A stretch of DNA of 64,000 nucleotides from Kitasatospora aureofaciens (GCF_019192735.1 NZ_JAHTKP010000009.1:1-64000); one strand, 5' to 3'. Shown: positions 7,330-17,863, counted from the first letter of the stretch. Numbers and translations are program-made. Notes: generated by a model from the letters alone, not told the origin.

Positions 7330-8291
7330 CCCCCAGCCACCCCCGCCCGGCCGTCCGCACCATCCTCGGCGACCTCGACCCCGCCGAACTCGGCGTCACC
7401 GACTCCCATGACCACCTCTTCATCCGCAGCCCGCTCCTCGCCGGCGAGGAACTCGACGACCCGGCCGCCGCCGAGGACGTCCTGCACGCCTTCGCGGCGG
7501 CCGGCGGCCGGTCGCTCGTCCAGTGGACCCCGTACGGCATGGGGCGCGGCGCGGACTCCCTCGCCAAGCTCTCCCGCGCCACCGGCGTTCACGTGGTCGC
7601 CGCCACCGGCGTGCACCAGGCGGCCCACTACGCCCCGGACACGTTCCCGGCCCTGTACGACGGCCTCGCCGAACGCTTCACCGCCGAGCTGACCACCGGG
7701 CTGACGACCGAGTCGACCACCGGGCTCACTACCAGCCCGCGCGACGAACCCGAACCCGTCCGCGCGGGCCTGATCAAGGTGGCGTGCGACGTCAGCGTCA
7801 CCACCGCGCACACCCGCCGGGTGATGACGGCCGCCGCCGACGCGCACCACGCCACCGGCGCCCCGATCGCCGTCCACCTCGAACCGGGCGCCGACCCGCA
7901 CTTCGTGCTGCACTGGCTCCACACCCGACACCAGGTCCCGCGCCACCGGATCATCCTCGGCCACCTCACCCGCCTGCCCGACGTGCGGCTCCATCGCGAA
8001 CTCGCGGCCGAAGGCGTCTTCCTCGCCCTGGACAGCCCCTCCCGGGCCGGCCACCCGGCCGACCACCAGGCCTTCGACCTCATCGCCGACCTCGTCGAGG
8101 CGGGCCACGCCGCCCAACTGCTTCTCGGCGCCGACACCACCACCCGCACCGCCCGCCGGGCAGCCGGTCCCACCCGGCTGCTCACCGACCTGGCCCCGAG
8201 GCTCGCCCGCACCTTCGGCCCCGAACTCCCCGAGCTCCTCCTCACCACCAACCCGGCAGCCGCCTTCGCCACCCTGTGGCGGACTCCCTGA
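7326..8291 (+). CDS. Phosphotriesterase-family metal-dependent hydrolase
   Basis: A 321-residue TIM-barrel hydrolase of the phosphotriesterase (PTE/lactonase) family. All metal-ligand positions are visible: His28 and His30 in DSHDHLF, Lys151 in GLIKVACDV (normally carbamylated), His184 in AVHLEPG, His213 in ILGHLTRLPD, and Asp270 in LLGADTTTR. Family members hydrolyse lactones or phosphoesters; the substrate is not predictable here. A Thr-rich insertion around residues 123-137 (TTGLTTESTTGLTTS) is unusual. It is the last gene of the TetR operon, with ATGA overlap with the CMD-like gene, so the pair may act in one degradative step. Confidence 0.88.
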   Translation: MTPSHPRPAVRTILGDLDPAELGVTDSHDHLFIRSPLLAGEELDDPAAAEDVLHAFAAAGGRSLVQWTPYGMGRGADSLAKLSRATGVHVVAATGVHQAAHYAPDTFPALYDGLAERFTAELTTGLTTESTTGLTTSPRDEPEPVRAGLIKVACDVSVTTAHTRRVMTAAADAHHATGAPIAVHLEPGADPHFVLHWLHTRHQVPRHRIILGHLTRLPDVRLHRELAAEGVFLALDSPSRAGHPADHQAFDLIADLVEAGHAAQLLLGADTTTRTARRAAGPTRLLTDLAPRLARTFGPELPELLLTTNPAAAFATLWRTP

Positions 8292-8390
8292 GCCGAGCGA
8301 TCCCCGCTCCTGTGGCCGACTCCGCCCGCCCGGGTTTGAATCCGAGTAGCCCCGACGGACCACGCCCCCCACAGAGAGGCGGCCCCGACG

Positions 8391-9050
8391 ATGCACTCGT
8401 GGCTCGCTCCCGCCCGGCTCGCCGTCGCCGCGCTCACGGCGGTCGCCCTCGGCTTCTCCGGCTACCACGCCGCGACCGACGCCACCGGGGTGCCGAACTA
8501 CTTCAGCTACTTCACCAACCTCAGCAACATGGCCGCGGTCGTCGTCCTGGCGCTCGGCGGCTGGGCGGGCCTGACTGGCCGTCGCCCCGTGCCGGACCTG
8601 GTGCGCGGGGCGGTCGTGCTCTACCTGGCGATCACCGGACTGGCCTACGGCACCTTGCTCGCGAAGTACCCGGAGCAGCTGACGATCCCGTGGGTGAACG
8701 ACGTGGTCCACCGCGCCATGCCGCTGGTCGTCCTCGCCGACTGGCTGATCGACCCGCCGGCGCGCCGCATCCGCCCGGTGGCGGCGCTGTGGTGGCTGGC
8801 GTTCCCGCTGGTCTACCTGGCCTACGCGCTGCTCCGCGGGCTGGCAGTCGACTGGTACCCGTACCCGTTCCTCGACCCGGACCTGCACGGCAGCTACCGC
8901 CGGGTCGCCGGGGCGTCCTGCCTGATGACGGCGGCATTCGTGCTGGTCGGGGCCGCTTTGCTGTGGGCGGGAAACGCCCTCGCTGCCCGCCGCGACGCAC
9001 GCCACGGCGCGGCGCCGAGGGGCCGTCGCGCCCACGCCCGGACGAGCTGA
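8391..9050 (+). CDS. Pr6Pr family membrane protein
   Basis: A 219-residue membrane protein with about six predicted transmembrane helices, matching the Pr6Pr/FAR-17a-like family: FSGYHAATDATGVPNYFSYFTNLSNM near the start, NDVVHRAMPLVVLADWLIDPP in the middle and LVYLAYALLRG, DWYPYPFLDP later. No enzymatic function has been shown for the bacterial members; the conserved Asn/His/Asp in the core resemble integral-membrane hydrolases, but that is inference. AGAGAGG lies before the ATG. The 99-base gap upstream holds no other gene. Confidence 0.9.
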   Translation: MHSWLAPARLAVAALTAVALGFSGYHAATDATGVPNYFSYFTNLSNMAAVVVLALGGWAGLTGRRPVPDLVRGAVVLYLAITGLAYGTLLAKYPEQLTIPWVNDVVHRAMPLVVLADWLIDPPARRIRPVAALWWLAFPLVYLAYALLRGLAVDWYPYPFLDPDLHGSYRRVAGASCLMTAAFVLVGAALLWAGNALAARRDARHGAAPRGRRAHARTS

Positions 9051-9086
9051 GCAACCCCATGCCCGGGCGGCTGAGCGGCTGGGGCC

Positions 9087-9479
9087 TCACAGGCCGATCG
9101 CGTGCAGGATCGGCTGCCCGGCCGAACCGAGCCAGCCGGCCAGCGCCGAGACGGCCCCGAACAGGCCGGTCCCGACCTTGAGCGCGGCCCCGGTCGCGCC
9201 GAGCAGCCGGGTGACCCGCGAGAGCCGGTCCGCGACCGCCGCCTTGTCGGGCTCGGGCCGGTCCGCCTCCCGTTCCATCGCGTCGAGTTCCGCCCGGACC
9301 TGCGGCGCCACCGACTCCGGCAGCGGTTCCGCCTCGACGGCCGTGCGCAGGTCCCCGACCAGCCCGCTCAACTCCTGGGCGCCGACGGTGAACCGGCCCG
9401 ACTGACCGCCGTGGATGCTCTGGTTCCCGGCCACGTTGTTGATCGCCCCGGCCTGCTGGCTGCCGATGTTGAAGACCAT
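9087..9479 (-). CDS. Small protein with N-terminal NVAGNQ motif and hydrophobic C-terminus
   Basis: A 130-residue protein of unknown function. Residues 3-27 (FNIGSQQAGAINNVAGNQ followed by IHGGQ) form a short Gly/Asn/Gln motif. Residues 35-95 are helical and charged, and residues 96-130 are hydrophobic and glycine-rich (GAALKVGTGLFGAVSALAGWLG), able to form one membrane or pore-like helix. The same NVAGNQ motif occurs in the FHA membrane protein encoded just upstream on the same strand, 40 bases away, so the two are probably co-transcribed. The motif resembles short amyloid-type signalling sequences described in bacteria. That resemblance is inference by eye. Confidence 0.75.
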   Translation of the reverse strand: MVFNIGSQQAGAINNVAGNQSIHGGQSGRFTVGAQELSGLVGDLRTAVEAEPLPESVAPQVRAELDAMEREADRPEPDKAAVADRLSRVTRLLGATGAALKVGTGLFGAVSALAGWLGSAGQPILHAIGL

Positions 9480-9519
9480 GGGCGCGCCTCCCGTCCGAGT
9501 CCTCCGGACTCACTGCGAC

Positions 9520-10449
9520 TTATTGCGGTGGCGGTGGGTACCGCAACTGCCGGGACTCCTCGTCCTCGAAGCGCCGACGCCGCGAGGTGGTCACGATGTG
9601 CAGGACGATCCCGACGACGAGGAGCACGAGGCCGATCGCCGCCACCGCGAAGCCGATCGCCCCGACCGGGACGCCGCCGACCTTCGGCCCGAGGAGGTCG
9701 GGCACCGAGTAGTTCGCGTTGCCGGACTGCGCGAGGTCGTTCGTCTTCGAGATGAAGCTGAACAGTGCCCAGCCGTAGACCCCGCTACCGCCGATGAACA
9801 TCAGGAACCCGGTCAGCACGAGGTGCCGGGCCCGGGTGCGGGTGGCCGCGATCTCGCGGAAGAAGCTCTCCCGCCGGGCCTGCATGACGTAGTTGTACTG
9901 GTTCCCGGCGACATTGCTGAGATTCCCGCGGGCCTCCTGCCGCTCGACGTCGTACCGGGGCTGCGGTGGCGTTGACGGTTCTGGCGGCACCCACGGCTTC
10001 GGCGGCTCAGGTGGCTGTGGTGGCTCCGGCGGAGGCAGGTCGCGCGCCGGCACCGGCCCGAGCGTCTGCGTGAGAGCCGACGTGCCCCGGCCCGCCGCCC
10101 CTGGCCCGGGGACGGTGTCGGCCGGGTCGCGCGGCTCCTCGTAGTGCACCTCGAACGGCCCGAAGTCGATCACGTCCCCGGTGTGCAGCACCTCCTGCCC
10201 GTGCAGGGGGTGACCGTTCAGGCGGGTGCCGTTGGTGGAGGCCAGATCCTCGACCGTGGTGTGCCCGCCCGACCGCCACACCACGGCGTGGCGGCGACTG
10301 ATCCCGGGATCGCCCACGTGGATCTGGCACCCCGCGTCCCGGCCGACCATCAGCGGCCGGTCGGCGACGACGTACACCTGGCCGCGCAGCGGCTCCGGGC
10401 TGTCGACGACGAGACGCGGTAAGGGCTGTTGCTGCGGAGCCGGGCGCAT
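9520..10449 (-). CDS. FHA-domain membrane protein with NVAGNQ motif
   Basis: A 309-residue protein. An FHA domain (about residues 28-104) binds phosphothreonine; its conserved residues are seen in MVGRDAGCQIHV, ISRRHAVV and STNGTRLNG. A Pro-rich linker (about 133-165) leads to the motif GNLSNVAGNQYNY (175-187), then a basic stretch and two transmembrane helices (about 210-233 and 262-287), ending in a basic/acidic tail. The ATG at 10449 has AGGAGGT at ideal distance. It shares the NVAGNQ motif with the small protein downstream. FHA placement suggests it reads Ser/Thr kinase signals at the membrane; no kinase gene is in the window. Confidence 0.88.
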   Translation of the reverse strand: MRPAPQQQPLPRLVVDSPEPLRGQVYVVADRPLMVGRDAGCQIHVGDPGISRRHAVVWRSGGHTTVEDLASTNGTRLNGHPLHGQEVLHTGDVIDFGPFEVHYEEPRDPADTVPGPGAAGRGTSALTQTLGPVPARDLPPPEPPQPPEPPKPWVPPEPSTPPQPRYDVERQEARGNLSNVAGNQYNYVMQARRESFFREIAATRTRARHLVLTGFLMFIGGSGVYGWALFSFISKTNDLAQSGNANYSVPDLLGPKVGGVPVGAIGFAVAAIGLVLLVVGIVLHIVTTSRRRRFEDEESRQLRYPPPPQ

Positions 10450-10829
10450 GGCACGACCTCCTGCCGAGGGAACCCCCTCACCTCCAGTAAAGGCCAAGCC
10501 ATCCCGGGAGCACAGCCCCTGCCGCGGCGGTCGTGGCGAGGCGCGGCGACGGTGTCGCTGGGGACAGCAGACAGCGAACAGGTTTCAGATAACAGATTTC
10601 AAACTCTGTCATCTGAAGGTTGTCATCTGTCACCTGTCATCCGTAAACCCGCCGCCGTCCCCGCTCGCTCCCGGGCGGCGCCCAGGGCCACCCCGGGACC
10701 GCCCCGGTCGTCTCCCGGCCCGGCCCGCTAGGGTGGGTGATCGCGCGCCCCGACGGGGAACCGGGGGAAGCACCCTGGATGTCCTAGCGGCGAGGGGCGG
10801 GGAGTTCGAGGCGTGGGAGCAAGTAGGAC
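10450..10829. other. 380-base divergent intergenic region
   Basis: It contains promoters for the FHA gene (leftward) and the esterase (rightward), and copy B of the dispersed hairpin. TAGGGT near 10729 is a possible -10 element for the esterase. No gene is supported. Confidence 0.6.
10575..10640. repeat. Dispersed AT-rich hairpin repeat, copy B
   Basis: The inner hairpin pairs CAGATAACAGA (10586-10596) with TCTGTCATCTG (10605-10615) at 10 of 11 positions. Outer parts ACAGGTTTCAGATAACA and its imperfect complement up to 10637 can form a competing, longer stem. It matches copy A through the loop (CAAACTCTG). Confidence 0.8.
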
Positions 10830-11978
10830 ATGGGTCTGACGAGCCACAAGGTGCTGGCGCTGACCGTATTGATCGCCGTCGTGATGATGGCCGGCACGGT
10901 CTGGCTGTGGCCCAGACTCGCGAAGAAGACCTGGCAGGCGGTGCTCGGCCGGATCGGTATGCTGCTCGTCACCCAGCTCTCCGTGCTCGCCGCGCTCGGT
11001 CTCGTCTCGAACAACTACTTCTCCTTCTACAGCAGTTGGGACGACCTGCTGGGCAGCGGCGACAACGGCCCGGTGGTGATCCACAACAAGGCGGACGCCT
11101 CCGGCCGCCTGCTCGTGGAGACGATCGGCCACGCCTCCGTCCAGGGCGGTGGCGCGATGGGCCGCGAGCCGGGCAAGTCCGGCGAGATCCGCAAGGTGCG
11201 GATCGACGGCGCGGTCACCCGGCTGTCCACCGACGGGTACGTCTACCTGCCGCCGCAGTACTTCCAGCCGGAGTACGCGCAGAAGCAGTTTCCGGTGGTG
11301 ATCGTCAGCACCGGCTTCCCCGGGCTCGCCGAGAACCTGATCACCCGCTTCAACTACCCGGGCGCGGCACTCAAGCTGCTCCAGGACGGGAAGATGCAGC
11401 CGACCGTCATGGTCCTGATGCGCCCCTCGCCGGCCCTCCCGCAGGACACCGAGTGCGAGGACATCCCGGGCGGCGCCCAGTCCGACACGTACTTCACCAA
11501 GGACGTCCCGTCGGCGATCCAGGCGAGCTTCCGGGTGTCCACCGACCCGCAGGCCTGGGCCTTCATGGGCAACTCCACCGGCGGCTACTGCGCGCTCAAG
11601 CTGGCCATGCGCCACCCGGACGTCTTCCCGACCGCCGTCTCCCTCTCCGGCTACTACCAGGCCGCCGACGACCCGACCACCGGTGACCTCTTCGGCGGCA
11701 GCAAGCAGCGCCGCGACGAGGCCGACCTGATGTGGCGGCTGAAGAACGTGCCCCAGCCGAAGGTGAACGTCCTGCTGGCCGGCACCAAGCAGGGCGACGG
11801 CAACTACAAGCACGACACCGAGGCCTTCATCGACGCGGTGCAGAGCCCGGGCCCGATGAAGGTCTCCTACAGCATGCTGGAGACCGGCGGCCACAACTTC
11901 GAGACCTGGAGCAAGCTGCTGCCGTCCTCGCTGGAGTGGCTGTCCCAGCACCTCAAGGTGCCGAACCCGACGGTCTGA
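10830..11978 (+). CDS. Membrane-anchored alpha/beta-hydrolase esterase (antigen 85-like)
   Basis: A 382-residue esterase-family protein. Two N-terminal hydrophobic helices (about 8-30 and 40-60) precede the motif SSWDDLLGSGD and an alpha/beta-hydrolase domain related to mycolyltransferase/esterase-D folds. The nucleophile elbow is GNSTGG at 247-252 (Ser249), acids follow in the SLSGYYQAADDP region, and the His is in LETGGHNFETW near the end. It probably acts outside the membrane on an unknown ester. A paralogue with the same architecture and the same WDDLLGxGD motif lies at 51.5-52.6 kb. Start ATG has a weak purine stretch (GGAG ... AAGTAGG) upstream. Confidence 0.88.
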   Translation: MGLTSHKVLALTVLIAVVMMAGTVWLWPRLAKKTWQAVLGRIGMLLVTQLSVLAALGLVSNNYFSFYSSWDDLLGSGDNGPVVIHNKADASGRLLVETIGHASVQGGGAMGREPGKSGEIRKVRIDGAVTRLSTDGYVYLPPQYFQPEYAQKQFPVVIVSTGFPGLAENLITRFNYPGAALKLLQDGKMQPTVMVLMRPSPALPQDTECEDIPGGAQSDTYFTKDVPSAIQASFRVSTDPQAWAFMGNSTGGYCALKLAMRHPDVFPTAVSLSGYYQAADDPTTGDLFGGSKQRRDEADLMWRLKNVPQPKVNVLLAGTKQGDGNYKHDTEAFIDAVQSPGPMKVSYSMLETGGHNFETWSKLLPSSLEWLSQHLKVPNPTV

Positions 11979-12025
11979 CGACGGGACCGCGAGCGGGCCG
12001 GCTGGACGGCGGGCGGGTCGGCCGC

Positions 12026-12355
12026 TCAGGCCACCCGCTCCAGCGTCCCGGTGTGCAGCTCGCCGACCCGCCCGCCCTCGCCCTCGAAGGTCCAGAACGC
12101 GCGGACGATCAGCCGGCCGAGGTCCATCACGTGGCTGACGGTGATGCCGCTCTGCTCGGTCCAGCTGACGAAGTACACCTCCGGCGCGACCTCGGCGACG
12201 TGCAGCTCCACGTCCTCCCACTGGCCCGCCGACTCGCCGAGGCCCTCCCAGCGCAGCCGCTTGCCGTCGGCCGAGTAGGCGTTGCGGAAGGCCGCGCCGT
12301 TGTCGGCCCGGAAGAGGTAGGTGCGGCCGGCGAAGGCGGGCAGGGGCGCGGTCAT
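12026..12355 (-). CDS. MoaF-like calycin-type protein
   Basis: A 109-residue protein resembling the MoaF-related family: FAGRTYLFRADNG at the start, YFVSWTEQSGITVSHVMDLGRLIVRAFWTF, and a final ELHTGTLERV. These are small lipocalin-like beta-barrels that may bind small ligands; their function is not established. GAGGAAC precedes the ATG at 12355. It converges with the esterase gene, with 47 bases between the stops, and stands alone otherwise. No relation to molybdenum cofactor genes is evident here, although xanthine dehydrogenase is encoded 33 kb away. Confidence 0.75.
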   Translation of the reverse strand: MTAPLPAFAGRTYLFRADNGAAFRNAYSADGKRLRWEGLGESAGQWEDVELHVAEVAPEVYFVSWTEQSGITVSHVMDLGRLIVRAFWTFEGEGGRVGELHTGTLERVA

Positions 12356-12923
12356 GGCGGGGCGGTTCCTCGTCTCTCTGGGATGTGCGGCTGGCTGTCC
12401 GCGGTGCTCTTGTGCACTGCGGTGAATCTCGGACCTCCAATTTATCCGACCGGGCGTGCCGACCGGGTGCACTCGGCCACACTCCGCCACGCCACCGGCG
12501 GCCACCATGTCGCCCGCCGGGCGCCGGGCGCCGACGGCCGGGTTGACGCCCGGCTCGGCTGATCCCCGCACCCGTCCCCGCAGCCCTCCCAACTGATCCA
12601 CTCCGCACCGTAGTTGATCGACACGACTGTGAGCTGCACGACAACCGGCCCGGACGAGTTGTCCGTTCACGGACGGCCTGCCTAGCCTGCAACGGTCGTC
12701 CGCCCTCGCGGACCCCGCCGCCGGGACGCCGAGTCCCGTCCACCCGTCGGCGCGCAACCGAGCACCACAGCGGACGGGAGCGGGGGAACCAAGGTCAGCG
12801 CCCCGGCCCGTACGCTCCCGCGTCCGGGCCGCGGCTAGGGGTGAAGCCGCTCCCGCAGGCGGCCGGGCGACCTCTCAGTCCGAACCCGACAGCTCACCTC
12901 GCAGGCGTCGCAGAGGACACCCC
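12356..12923. other. 568-base divergent intergenic region
   Basis: No gene is supported. A rightward promoter candidate for the GH16 gene is TTGTCC (12659-12664), an 18-base spacer, and TAGCCT (12683-12688). The spacer holds the small palindrome GTCCGTTCACGGAC. Confidence 0.5.
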
Positions 12924-14216
12924 ATGCACCAGCCTGCCCGGCGCCGCGCGCCCCGCCACGCCCGCCCGTCCCACCGCGGCCGTAACGCCGCCCTCGCCGC
13001 CACCGGCGCGCTCGCCATCACCGGCGCCGGACTGTTCGGCCTGCCGACCGTGGCCGGCGCCCAGGCCGCCACCGGCCCGACCGTCACCCAGGACCGGCTC
13101 GCCCCGGCCGCCATGGTCGCCGGCAAGGCCACCACCGCCTCCCTCACCGTCCACTCCTCGGCCTGCTTCATCGCGAAGACCCTCGGTGTCGGCGTGCGCG
13201 ACGCGGCCGGCAACAACCTCGACTTCCCGGGCAACGCCACCAACGTGCAGATCTGCCCGTGGGGACAGACCTTCACGAGCGGTGCGCGCACCCTGCAGAC
13301 CGGCACCTACACCCAGTTCGGCTTCTGGCAGGACTTCGGCGGTACCTGGCACAACCTGCCGTCGCAGCAGCTCGTGGTCTCCAGCACCCCGGCGCCGACG
13401 CCCACCACGACCCCGTCGCCCACGGCCAAGCCCACCACGCCCACGCCCACGGCCACCCCGAAGCCGTCCCCCACCAGCAGCCCGAGCGCCACCGCGAGCC
13501 CGAGCACCCCGGCCCCGGCCTCCCCGATCGCCGGCAAGTCGCTGACCTGGTCCGACGAGTTCAACGGCCCGATCGCGTGGGGCACCCGCTGGGTCGGCGA
13601 CAAGACCAGCTCGTACAAGTACGGCAACCACAACCCGGACGACAACAAGCTCGACTGGCTGAACAAGAACAACGTCACCGTGGCCAACGGCGTCGCCACG
13701 TTCACCGCCACGCCGAGCGGCACCACGCTGGAGAACGGCAAGCAGGCCTGGAACACCGGCTTCCTCACCACCGAGGGCTCCAGCGAGGGCTTCCAGGTGA
13801 AGACCGGCGACTACGCCGAGACCCGGGTCAAGCTGCCGTCCGGCTCCGGCGCCTGGCCGGCGCTCTGGACGTGGAAGAACGGCAACGGGGAGATCGACTC
13901 CTTCGAGTACCACCCCGACAACCCGAACCTGCTGGAGCTCACCAACCACGTCAACCCGGGCAACCCCAAGTACTACACCGACGCGAGCGCGGTCGCGAAG
14001 GACCAGTGGGTGACCATCGGCACCTACTACGGCGCCAACTCGGTGGACTGGTACGTCAACGGCGTCAAGGTGTTCTCGGACGGCAAGGGCGTCGGCGCGA
14101 ACTGGTCGGCGTACCTGATCCTCAACCTGTCGGTGTGCGCGGGGCAGTACCACCCCGCGCCGCAGGGGACCGCCCCGATCACCTTCTCCGCCGACTACGT
14201 CCGCGTGTACCGCTAA
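12924..14216 (+). CDS. Secreted GH16 endo-beta-glucanase with N-terminal domain
   Basis: A 430-residue secreted glycoside hydrolase. A Tat-like or long Sec signal peptide (residues 1-47, Arg-rich n-region, cleavage near AGAQA) leads to an about 100-residue domain with two Cys (81 and 111), a Thr/Pro linker (154-200) and a GH16 catalytic domain (205-430). The active site is EIDSFE at 323-328, with nucleophile Glu323 and acid/base Glu328 by family knowledge. WSDEFNG and WPALWTW are also typical. It probably cuts beta-1,3- or mixed-linked glucans such as laminarin outside the cell. The role of the N-terminal domain is unknown; it may bind carbohydrate. Confidence 0.92.
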   Translation: MHQPARRRAPRHARPSHRGRNAALAATGALAITGAGLFGLPTVAGAQAATGPTVTQDRLAPAAMVAGKATTASLTVHSSACFIAKTLGVGVRDAAGNNLDFPGNATNVQICPWGQTFTSGARTLQTGTYTQFGFWQDFGGTWHNLPSQQLVVSSTPAPTPTTTPSPTAKPTTPTPTATPKPSPTSSPSATASPSTPAPASPIAGKSLTWSDEFNGPIAWGTRWVGDKTSSYKYGNHNPDDNKLDWLNKNNVTVANGVATFTATPSGTTLENGKQAWNTGFLTTEGSSEGFQVKTGDYAETRVKLPSGSGAWPALWTWKNGNGEIDSFEYHPDNPNLLELTNHVNPGNPKYYTDASAVAKDQWVTIGTYYGANSVDWYVNGVKVFSDGKGVGANWSAYLILNLSVCAGQYHPAPQGTAPITFSADYVRVYR

Positions 14217-14249
14217 AAGGCGTCGGTAAAGGTCCAACAGCCACAGCAA

Positions 14250-14855
14250 TCAGCCGGCAGCCGTCTCGACCACCTTGATGTCGAACGGCTGCCGGTTGTT
14301 GCTCTCGTCCGGGTCGTCCGCGCTGCGCACCGCGACCGACCCGCCGGTGAGCGCGCCCAGCGGCAGGCCGGGGGAGAGCCGCACCGGGACGAGCGCGGTC
14401 GCGCTGCGCCCCTCCTTCAGCCCGGGCCCGAAGACGCAGCGCACCCGGTGGCCGCCGCGGAGCACCTCGCAGTCCGCGGGGAAGTACGGGCCCTCCGGCG
14501 CCACTCCGCGCGGGAGCGTGACGACGACGGTGAACGGCGAGGCGGTCGTCTCCGGGCCGCGGTTCGCGACGAAGGCGTGGACGGTGGTGGTGCCGCCGGG
14601 CGGGGCGGCGTCCGGATCGAGGCGGACGACTTCCAGGTCGGAACGGGACGGAGCCGCCATCGCCGAGAGGTCGACGGCCGGCCGGGGCTCGGGCCGTCGC
14701 AGCGCCCAGGACGGGCCGGAGACCAGCACCGCCACCGCACAACCCGCCGCCACGGCCGCGATCAGCCACGCCCCGCTCGTCCCGCTCCCGTCCGCGCCGA
14801 CCCTGCTCCCGGCTGCGCCGACCCCGCCTGAATGTCCCGAACGCCTGCGCTCCAT
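14250..14855 (-). CDS. Membrane-anchored CARDB/DUF11-like protein
   Basis: A 201-residue protein. A short cytoplasmic tail is followed by one transmembrane helix (about 28-50) and an extracytoplasmic immunoglobulin-like domain typical of CARDB/DUF11 proteins: HAFVANRGPETTASPFTVVVTLPRG in the first half, and SVAVRSADDPDESNNRQPFDIKV at the end. Two Cys (in PADCEVLRGGHRVRCVFGPG) could form a disulfide outside the cell. Such domains serve in adhesion or as surface modules; no specific function can be assigned. It converges with the GH16 gene with only 33 bases between the stops. Confidence 0.8.
   Translation of the reverse strand: MERRRSGHSGGVGAAGSRVGADGSGTSGAWLIAAVAAGCAVAVLVSGPSWALRRPEPRPAVDLSAMAAPSRSDLEVVRLDPDAAPPGGTTTVHAFVANRGPETTASPFTVVVTLPRGVAPEGPYFPADCEVLRGGHRVRCVFGPGLKEGRSATALVPVRLSPGLPLGALTGGSVAVRSADDPDESNNRQPFDIKVVETAAG
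14254..14299 (+). terminator. Possible terminator for the GH16 gene
   Basis: A perfect 11-bp inverted repeat, CCGGCAGCCGT (14254-14264) and ACGGCTGCCGG (14285-14295), has a 20-base loop and is followed by TTGTT. It lies inside the 3' end of the opposing gene, so the dyad may also be coding coincidence. Confidence 0.4.
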
Positions 14856-15039
14856 CGCCGCTCACCGTGCCCTCGCACTCCGGCCGCCCGCGCCATCGCG
14901 GACCGCGTCCGCACCAGGGTGGCCGAGCGGCGGACGGCCGTCGGTGCAACCCGCCCTCGGTCCGCCCGAACGGAGGAACGCGTGCGCGGGAAGTCGACCG
15001 AACCGGCCTCCCGTGCGCAGCACGCAAACTGACCGACCG

Positions 15040-15837
15040 TCAGGGTGCGAGGACCTGCCCCAGCCGGGTTGCGATCTGGCGCATCACCGGCACCAGCGAG
15101 GATGCGCCGGCCTGCTCCTCCAGCGCCCGGATGCGGGCCTCCGGGCCGGAGACCGACAGTGCTGTCGGCGTCGGCGCGCCCGGTACGGCGAGGGCGATGC
15201 AGCGTACGCCGATCTCCTGCTCCTGGTCGTCGACGACGTAACCGCGCTCGCGCGCCTCCGCGAGCTGGCGCAGCAGCTCCTGCGGGTCGGTGACGGTGTA
15301 CTCGGTGTGCGCGGGCAGCGGGTTGGGGCCGAGGACGGCGCGCGCCTCGTCCTCGGGGAGCTGGGCGAGCAGTGCCTTGCCGACGCCGGTGCAATGCGGC
15401 TGCACCCGCCTGCCGACCTCGGTGAACATTCGCATCGAGCGGCGCGACTGCACCTGCCCGACGTAGACCACCTCACCCCCCTCCAGCACCGCGAGGTTGG
15501 CGGTCTCGCCGGTGGCCTCCATCAGCTCGGACAGGTACGGGCGGGCCCAGCTGCCGAGCAGGCGGCCGGCGGTCTCGCCGAGGCGGATCAGCCGGGGGCC
15601 GAGGGTGTAGCGGCGGGCCGTGTCCTGGCGGACGTAACCCTGCTGGACGAGGGTACGAACCAGGCGGTGGATGGTCGGCATCGGCAGCCCGGAGCTGGTG
15701 GAGAGCTCGCTGAGCGTGGCCACGCCACCGGAGTCGGCCAGCGCCTCCAGGAGCTGGAAGGCGCGTTCGACGGACTGCACGCCGCCGCTCGCGCGGTCGG
15801 CGCCTGTCGTCGATGCTGTGTCGGGGGTCGCAACCAC
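15040..15837 (-). CDS. allR: IclR family regulator of purine/allantoin catabolism (AllR-like)
   Basis: A 265-residue IclR-family protein. The winged helix (about 20-80) reads SVERAFQLLEALADSGGVATLSELS, LPMPTIHRLVRTLVQQGYVRQD. The effector domain has GKALLAQLPEDEARAVL, the Cys in QEQEIGVRCIALAVPG and LSVSGPEARI, close to the AllR/AllR-SCO6248 type that in Streptomyces coelicolor represses allantoin genes. The GTG at 15837 has AAGGGA eight bases upstream. It diverges from malate synthase, and a TCAAC-N5-GTTGA box sits 48 bases upstream. Identical boxes precede the urate, hyi and allB units, so it is the natural candidate for the island's repressor. Confidence 0.88.
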   Translation of the reverse strand: MVATPDTASTTGADRASGGVQSVERAFQLLEALADSGGVATLSELSTSSGLPMPTIHRLVRTLVQQGYVRQDTARRYTLGPRLIRLGETAGRLLGSWARPYLSELMEATGETANLAVLEGGEVVYVGQVQSRRSMRMFTEVGRRVQPHCTGVGKALLAQLPEDEARAVLGPNPLPAHTEYTVTDPQELLRQLAEARERGYVVDDQEQEIGVRCIALAVPGAPTPTALSVSGPEARIRALEEQAGASSLVPVMRQIATRLGQVLAP

Positions 15838-15884
15838 CGGCGTTCCCTTCGCTGTCGGGGAGGAGTAGAGTCCCCGCGATCACC

Positions 15885-15899
15885 TCAACAAACCGTTGA
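15885..15899. promoter_or_regulatory. Candidate AllR box 1 (allR/aceB)
   Basis: TCAAC-AAACC-GTTGA, a 15-bp dyad between the divergent allR and aceB genes. It shares form and spacing with three other boxes in the purine island. Confidence 0.7.
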
Positions 15900-15900
15900 A

Positions 15901-15938
15901 ATTCTGTATCGCGGAAACTAGTCTCCACCTTACAGAAT
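15901..15938. promoter_or_regulatory. Second inverted repeat in the aceB promoter region
   Basis: Perfect 8-bp arms ATTCTGTA (15901-15908) and TACAGAAT (15931-15938) with a 22-base spacer directly follow AllR box 1. They may bind another regulator or a second AllR dimer. I see no other copy in the window. Confidence 0.5.
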
Positions 15939-16026
15939 CGAGCTCGCCGACAGGTGGGTTCGGATCAAGGAAGTTCCCACCGGAGCTCCCTTCGCCAGGC
16001 TCAACCGTCTTAGGAGTGTCCTGCTC

Positions 16027-17679
<1,653 letters not shown>

Positions 17680-17863
17680 GCCCAATCTATCCGCCGGGAC
17701 CGACGCCGCCTCCTGCCGGGGCGGCGCATCCCGGCGGCCCAATACTCCGTTCCGTACGGCGACGAATCCACCTGTCCTCTCGTCGCCGTGCGGAACGGTC
17801 TTTTCCCCGGGGTTCCGGCTTCCTGGTCTCCCGGCTTCCCGGTCATCGGTAAGGAGTTCACCC

